Below the pieces are notes generated by a model that searched no databases, was not told the DNA's origin, and saw only the letters and a list, made by a program, of their open reading frames with translations. Shown one piece after another: positions 12,804 through 14,943 of a stretch of DNA of 14,943 nucleotides. The position numbers and the translations under genes are program-made. Numbering within the stretch: position 1 is the stretch's first letter; each line of letters opens with the position of its first letter. The DNA is from a bacterium (GTDB taxonomy: Bacteria > Patescibacteriota > Microgenomatia > UBA1400 > PJMF01), in assembly GCA_017431585.1 (NCBI GenBank), contig JAFRKU010000013.1, forward strand, positions 1 through 14,943, read 5' to 3'.

Positions 12804-12810
12804 ACACCAA
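12792..12810. promoter_or_regulatory. Palindromic operator-like site on the HU -10 box
   Basis: TTGGTGTA-CAA-TACACCAA is a perfect 8+8 palindrome with a 3-bp centre. The TACAAT -10 sits across its middle, so a bound dimer would block transcription. The regulator is unknown. Confidence 0.55.
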
Positions 12811-12836
12811 ATCGACAAAAAATCAGAAAGGAAGAC

Positions 12837-13112
12837 ATGACTAAAAGTCAATTGATTGCCATTGTCGCCAAAAAGTCCAAGATGTCCAAACGGGCCGCTG
12901 AGGAAGTGGTGGAGTTGGTTTTAGCGGAAATGTCGGGTTCTTTGAGCAAAGGCGAAAAAATCGTGTTGTCTAATTTCGGCACTTTTTACGTCAGCAAAGT
13001 CAAAGATAAACAAGTTGTGCCCTTTGGTGACGAAGGCAAACGCCAGACGATCAAAGCACACAAAGTGGTCAATTTCCGCCCCGGCAAGACTTTGAAAAAA
13101 CAAGTTTGGTAA
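12837..13112 (+). CDS. hup: HU-family DNA-binding protein
   Basis: Small dimeric nucleoid protein that bends DNA. The 91-residue product starts MTKSQLIAIVAKKSKMSKRAAEEVVE, with the two N-terminal helices, then LSNFGTFYVSKV (44-55), the beta-arm region, and the C-terminal signature FRPGKTLKKQV (80-90). The arm is atypical: the usual GRNPxTGE segment reads VVPFGDEGKRQTI (60-72), keeping a Pro that may still intercalate into DNA. The start at 12837 is chosen over an upstream in-frame ATG at 12792 because the ribosome site GAAAGGAAG precedes it and the upstream ATG lies within the promoter. A palindromic operator overlies the -10. It is followed closely by rpmG, which has its own promoter. Confidence 0.93.
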   Translation: MTKSQLIAIVAKKSKMSKRAAEEVVELVLAEMSGSLSKGEKIVLSNFGTFYVSKVKDKQVVPFGDEGKRQTIKAHKVVNFRPGKTLKKQVW

Positions 13113-13118
13113 ATCTTC

Positions 13119-13147
13119 TTGACAAAATCAGGTAAATGGTGTAAACT
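13119..13147 (+). promoter_or_regulatory. rpmG promoter
   Basis: TTGACA (13119-13124), a 17-bp spacer and TAAACT (13142-13147), starting 7 bp after the HU stop codon; the AAGGGA ribosome site follows. Confidence 0.7.
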
Positions 13148-13171
13148 ACCACAACTTGAAGGGAACTGATT

Positions 13172-13375
13172 ATGGCAAGCAAGAAAAAAGGGCCACGCCA
13201 ACTCGTGGGTTTGCAATGCAGCGAATGTAAAGCTTTTGGCTACGTCACCACATATAATCGCAACAACGACATCGCCAAACGCCAAGCCGGTGAAAAAGAG
13301 TCTTTTCCGCTGAAAAAATATTGCAAAAAATGCCGGACGCACACGGTGCACAAGGCCATGAAAAAATTGAAATAA
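13172..13375 (+). CDS. rpmG: Large-subunit ribosomal protein L33
   Basis: Small zinc-ribbon-type ribosomal protein of the 50S subunit. The 67-residue product has two CxxC pairs, CSEC (16-19) and CKKC (51-54), in the contexts LQCSECKAFGYVTTYNRNN and LKKYCKKCRTHTVHK, so it is the cysteine-containing, zinc-binding L33 form. It is somewhat longer than the usual 49-55 aa because of an N-terminal basic stretch (MASKKKGPRQLVG) and a longer loop between the pairs. AAGGGA lies 8 nt before the ATG. It has its own promoter and a strong intrinsic terminator and is not linked to secE/nusG or rpmB here. Confidence 0.93.
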   Translation: MASKKKGPRQLVGLQCSECKAFGYVTTYNRNNDIAKRQAGEKESFPLKKYCKKCRTHTVHKAMKKLK

Positions 13376-13394
13376 AGGCATTTTATCGCCTGCC

Positions 13395-13423
13395 AAAACC
13401 GCTCCGCTCTGGAGCGGTTTTTT
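13395..13423 (+). terminator. rpmG intrinsic terminator
   Basis: AAAACCGCTCC (13395-13405), loop GCTCT and GGAGCGGTTTT with six T (13418-13423). The hisS -10 begins 5 bp later. Confidence 0.9.
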
Positions 13424-13424
13424 G

Positions 13425-13433
13425 TGATATAAT
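13425..13433 (+). promoter_or_regulatory. hisS extended -10 promoter (nearly leaderless)
   Basis: TGATATAAT (13425-13433), with no clear -35 since that region is the rpmG terminator. The ATG at 13444 is 11 nt after the -10, so the leader is about 4 nt and has no ribosome site. Confidence 0.6.
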
Positions 13434-13443
13434 CAGCCCCACT

Positions 13444-14757
13444 ATGCCAAAATTAAATTTACAACCCCTCTCGGGCATGCCAGAGTGGTCACCCGCCGCC
13501 AACGTCACTTTTGCCGCCTGGAAACGCACCTTGGCGGATGTTTACACTCGCCACGGCTTTGTCCCTTTGGAAACCGCTGCCATCGAACGCGACGAAATTT
13601 TGGCCGCCAAAGTCGGCCCGGCCACTCAAAAACAAATTTACCGCGTCATCCACGGCTCCACCAGCCAGTCGCTGCGCTTTGATCTCACCGTCCCACTCGC
13701 GCGCTACGTGGCCGCGCACCAAAGTGAACTCACTTTTCCCTATCGGCGCGCTCTCATCGATCGCTCTTGGCGCGGCGAGCGCGCCCAAGCCGGCCGTTTT
13801 CGCGAATTTTACCAAGCCGACGCCGACGTCATCGGCCGCGGTAGCCTCGATCACACCTATGATGCCCAAATTTTAGCTGTCGCCGCCGACGCCCTGCGCG
13901 CTCTCCAGCTGGGCCGCTTCCAAATTCAAATTTCCCACCGCGGCCTGCTCATGGGCTTTTTGCACAGTCTCCATTTACTCGACGAAGCGGCCGTCATCCA
14001 ATTGCTCGATGACGCGCCCAAAATTGGCCTGAGCAAACTCAAGTCCGAGTTACAACTGTTGCGCCTGGATACATTTGAAATTCGCCATCTGCTCCAATTT
14101 GCCAATGTTACCGGCGATTTAGCGACTTTCAGTCAAGCTATGTTGCGCCTGGACATCGCTGATCAGGATTTCGAAGCCGCCCTCCAAGAGCTCGCCGAGC
14201 TAGACGCCAACTTGCGCGCCCTCGGTCTGCACCCGGACGAATACCAATTTAACAGCGGCATCATTCGCGGCCTCGATTATTACACCGGCGTCGTTTTTGA
14301 AACTATCTTGACAGATCACCCTCAAATTGGCGCCATCTGCTCCGGCGGCCGCTACGATAATTTGGTCTCCGGTTTTGTCAGCGAAAAAATGCCGGGCGTG
14401 GGCTGTTCGATTGGTTTGACTCGTCTGTTTAGTCAAGCGCTCGCTCTCGGTTTGATCGCGCCCTCGCGCGCTAGTGTGGCCGACGTGGTCGTCCTGCCCC
14501 TCACCGATCAGCATGACCGCGTGGCCCAATTGGCCACTCAACTGCGCGCCGCCGGTGCCGCCGTGGATGTCTATTGGCAACCGGCCGCTTTGAAAAAACA
14601 ACTGCGCTACGCGGACGCCACCGGCGCGCCCTGGGCGCTGCTGGTGGGCGATGATGAACTCGCTGCCGATCGCTACACGCTCAAAAACATGATCAGTGGC
14701 GAGCAAACCAGCGCCACCGTCGCTCAAATTGCTGCTTTGGTCCAAACCCGGGAGTAA
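13444..14757 (+). CDS. hisS: Histidine--tRNA ligase
   Basis: Class II aminoacyl-tRNA synthetase charging tRNA-His. The 437-residue product has LRFDLTVPLARYVA (77-90), motif 2 in RSWRGERAQAGRFREFYQADADVIG (107-131), the histidine-A signature RGLDYYTGVVFE (275-286) with catalytic Arg275, CSGGRYDNL (299-307), motif 3 GVGCSIGLTRL (318-328), and the C-terminal anticodon-binding domain (about 345-437). The LRFDLTVP form of the substrate loop is that of archaeal/eukaryotic-type HisRS, in contrast to LRPEGT of the E. coli type; some bacteria share it. The start at 13444 is set by homology and by the promoter just upstream; the longer frame from 13321 begins inside rpmG. The last codons (Arg-Glu-stop) form part of a palindrome shared with ispG. 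Confidence 0.96.
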   Translation: MPKLNLQPLSGMPEWSPAANVTFAAWKRTLADVYTRHGFVPLETAAIERDEILAAKVGPATQKQIYRVIHGSTSQSLRFDLTVPLARYVAAHQSELTFPYRRALIDRSWRGERAQAGRFREFYQADADVIGRGSLDHTYDAQILAVAADALRALQLGRFQIQISHRGLLMGFLHSLHLLDEAAVIQLLDDAPKIGLSKLKSELQLLRLDTFEIRHLLQFANVTGDLATFSQAMLRLDIADQDFEAALQELAELDANLRALGLHPDEYQFNSGIIRGLDYYTGVVFETILTDHPQIGAICSGGRYDNLVSGFVSEKMPGVGCSIGLTRLFSQALALGLIAPSRASVADVVVLPLTDQHDRVAQLATQLRAAGAAVDVYWQPAALKKQLRYADATGAPWALLVGDDELAADRYTLKNMISGEQTSATVAQIAALVQTRE

Positions 14758-14768
14758 CTCCCGAGTTT
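14744..14768 (+). terminator. hisS 3' hairpin with the stop codon as loop
   Basis: CGGGAG-TAA-CTCCCG (14749-14763), extended outward by AAAC/GTTT with one mismatch. TAA (14755-14757) is the hisS stop. The tail is only GTTTAT, a weak U-tract. The same core ends ispG and recurs at 7731-7745. Confidence 0.55.
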
Positions 14769-14777
14769 ATGTGCTGC

Positions 14778-14943
14778 TCTCGCTGGTCGCGCGACGAGAC
14801 TGGATTTTTGCTGGATGTCCAAGACTAGAATTAATGGCGTCGCTTGTCGCTCTTATCGTCTGATAGTGTTTGACCACAAATTCACCCGCGTAACGACACT
14901 GGACTTATGCGAAAATCCATGTCGAGACGCGCGACTAGCGAGA
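14778..14943. repeat. Long imperfect inverted repeat after hisS (may extend past the window)
   Basis: The left arm 14778-14811 and right arm 14909-14943 pair as follows: TCTCGCTGGTCGCGCG against its near-perfect complement (15 of 16), then a mismatched 7-8 nt stretch, then TGGATTTTTGC (10 of 11). GTCCA/TGGAC continues inward. No reading frame is recognised. As after the FISUMP gene, it starts about 20 nt after a plus-strand stop codon. The right end coincides with the window end, so its true extent is unknown. Confidence 0.5.

Noticed and set aside
1..14943. CRISPR array, tRNA or rRNA genes, transposases
   Set aside because: No regularly spaced repeats, no complete tRNA cloverleaf, no rRNA signature and no transposase-like protein found on either strand.

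Overview
The window looks like a chromosomal segment of a Candidate Phyla Radiation (Patescibacteria) bacterium. This is inferred from gene content: a DUF5652-type small membrane protein, a free-standing CdiA-C-like nuclease domain, a secreted FISUMP-domain protein, an HU of unusual sequence, and short core genes packed into overlapping operons. No rRNA or tRNA gene is present to fix the lineage, and GC content was not computed.

Layout, left to right. (1) 1-1361, minus: the N-terminal two thirds of a glycogen-debranching/isoamylase GH13 enzyme, cut by the window edge, divergent from trmD (plus, 1403-2047). (2) 2114-5372, minus: uppP and dgkA form a two-gene lipid-carrier operon behind dnaK, which has tandem promoters and a CIRCE-like operator. 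(3) 5373-6360: a regulatory-looking stretch with hairpins, orphan promoters, a small CdiA-C-like nuclease gene (minus), and a 5' leader able to fold into a compact three-way junction. The leader sits ahead of the secreted FISUMP protein (plus, 6361-7515). (4) 7516-7766: a 140-nt imperfect hairpin plus two short perfect hairpins. (5) 7767-11451, minus: a compact operon DUF5652-ispH-ispF-ispE-ispG in which every junction overlaps, carrying four MEP-pathway enzymes. (6) 11539-12243, minus: cmk, divergent from smpB (12289-12726, plus), followed by HU, rpmG and hisS, all plus. (7) 14758-14943: a second long inverted repeat running to the window end.

How the parts fit. The MEP operon makes isoprenoid precursors. 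DgkA-type kinase and UppP supply and recycle undecaprenyl phosphate for cell-wall and surface polymers. TrmD, SmpB, L33 and HisRS serve translation, Cmk feeds CTP/dCTP pools, and DnaK is the heat-shock chaperone. The debranching enzyme implies glycogen or alpha-glucan turnover.

The regulatory layer stands out most. There are three nearly identical 39-bp promoter cassettes, one pointing antisense into trmD. There are several TATAAT boxes so close to the start codon that the mRNAs should be leaderless or nearly so. The extended -10 form TGRTATAAT recurs. Two stop codons form the loop of the same palindrome. The leader RNA before the FISUMP gene starts its closing stem exactly at the predicted transcription start.
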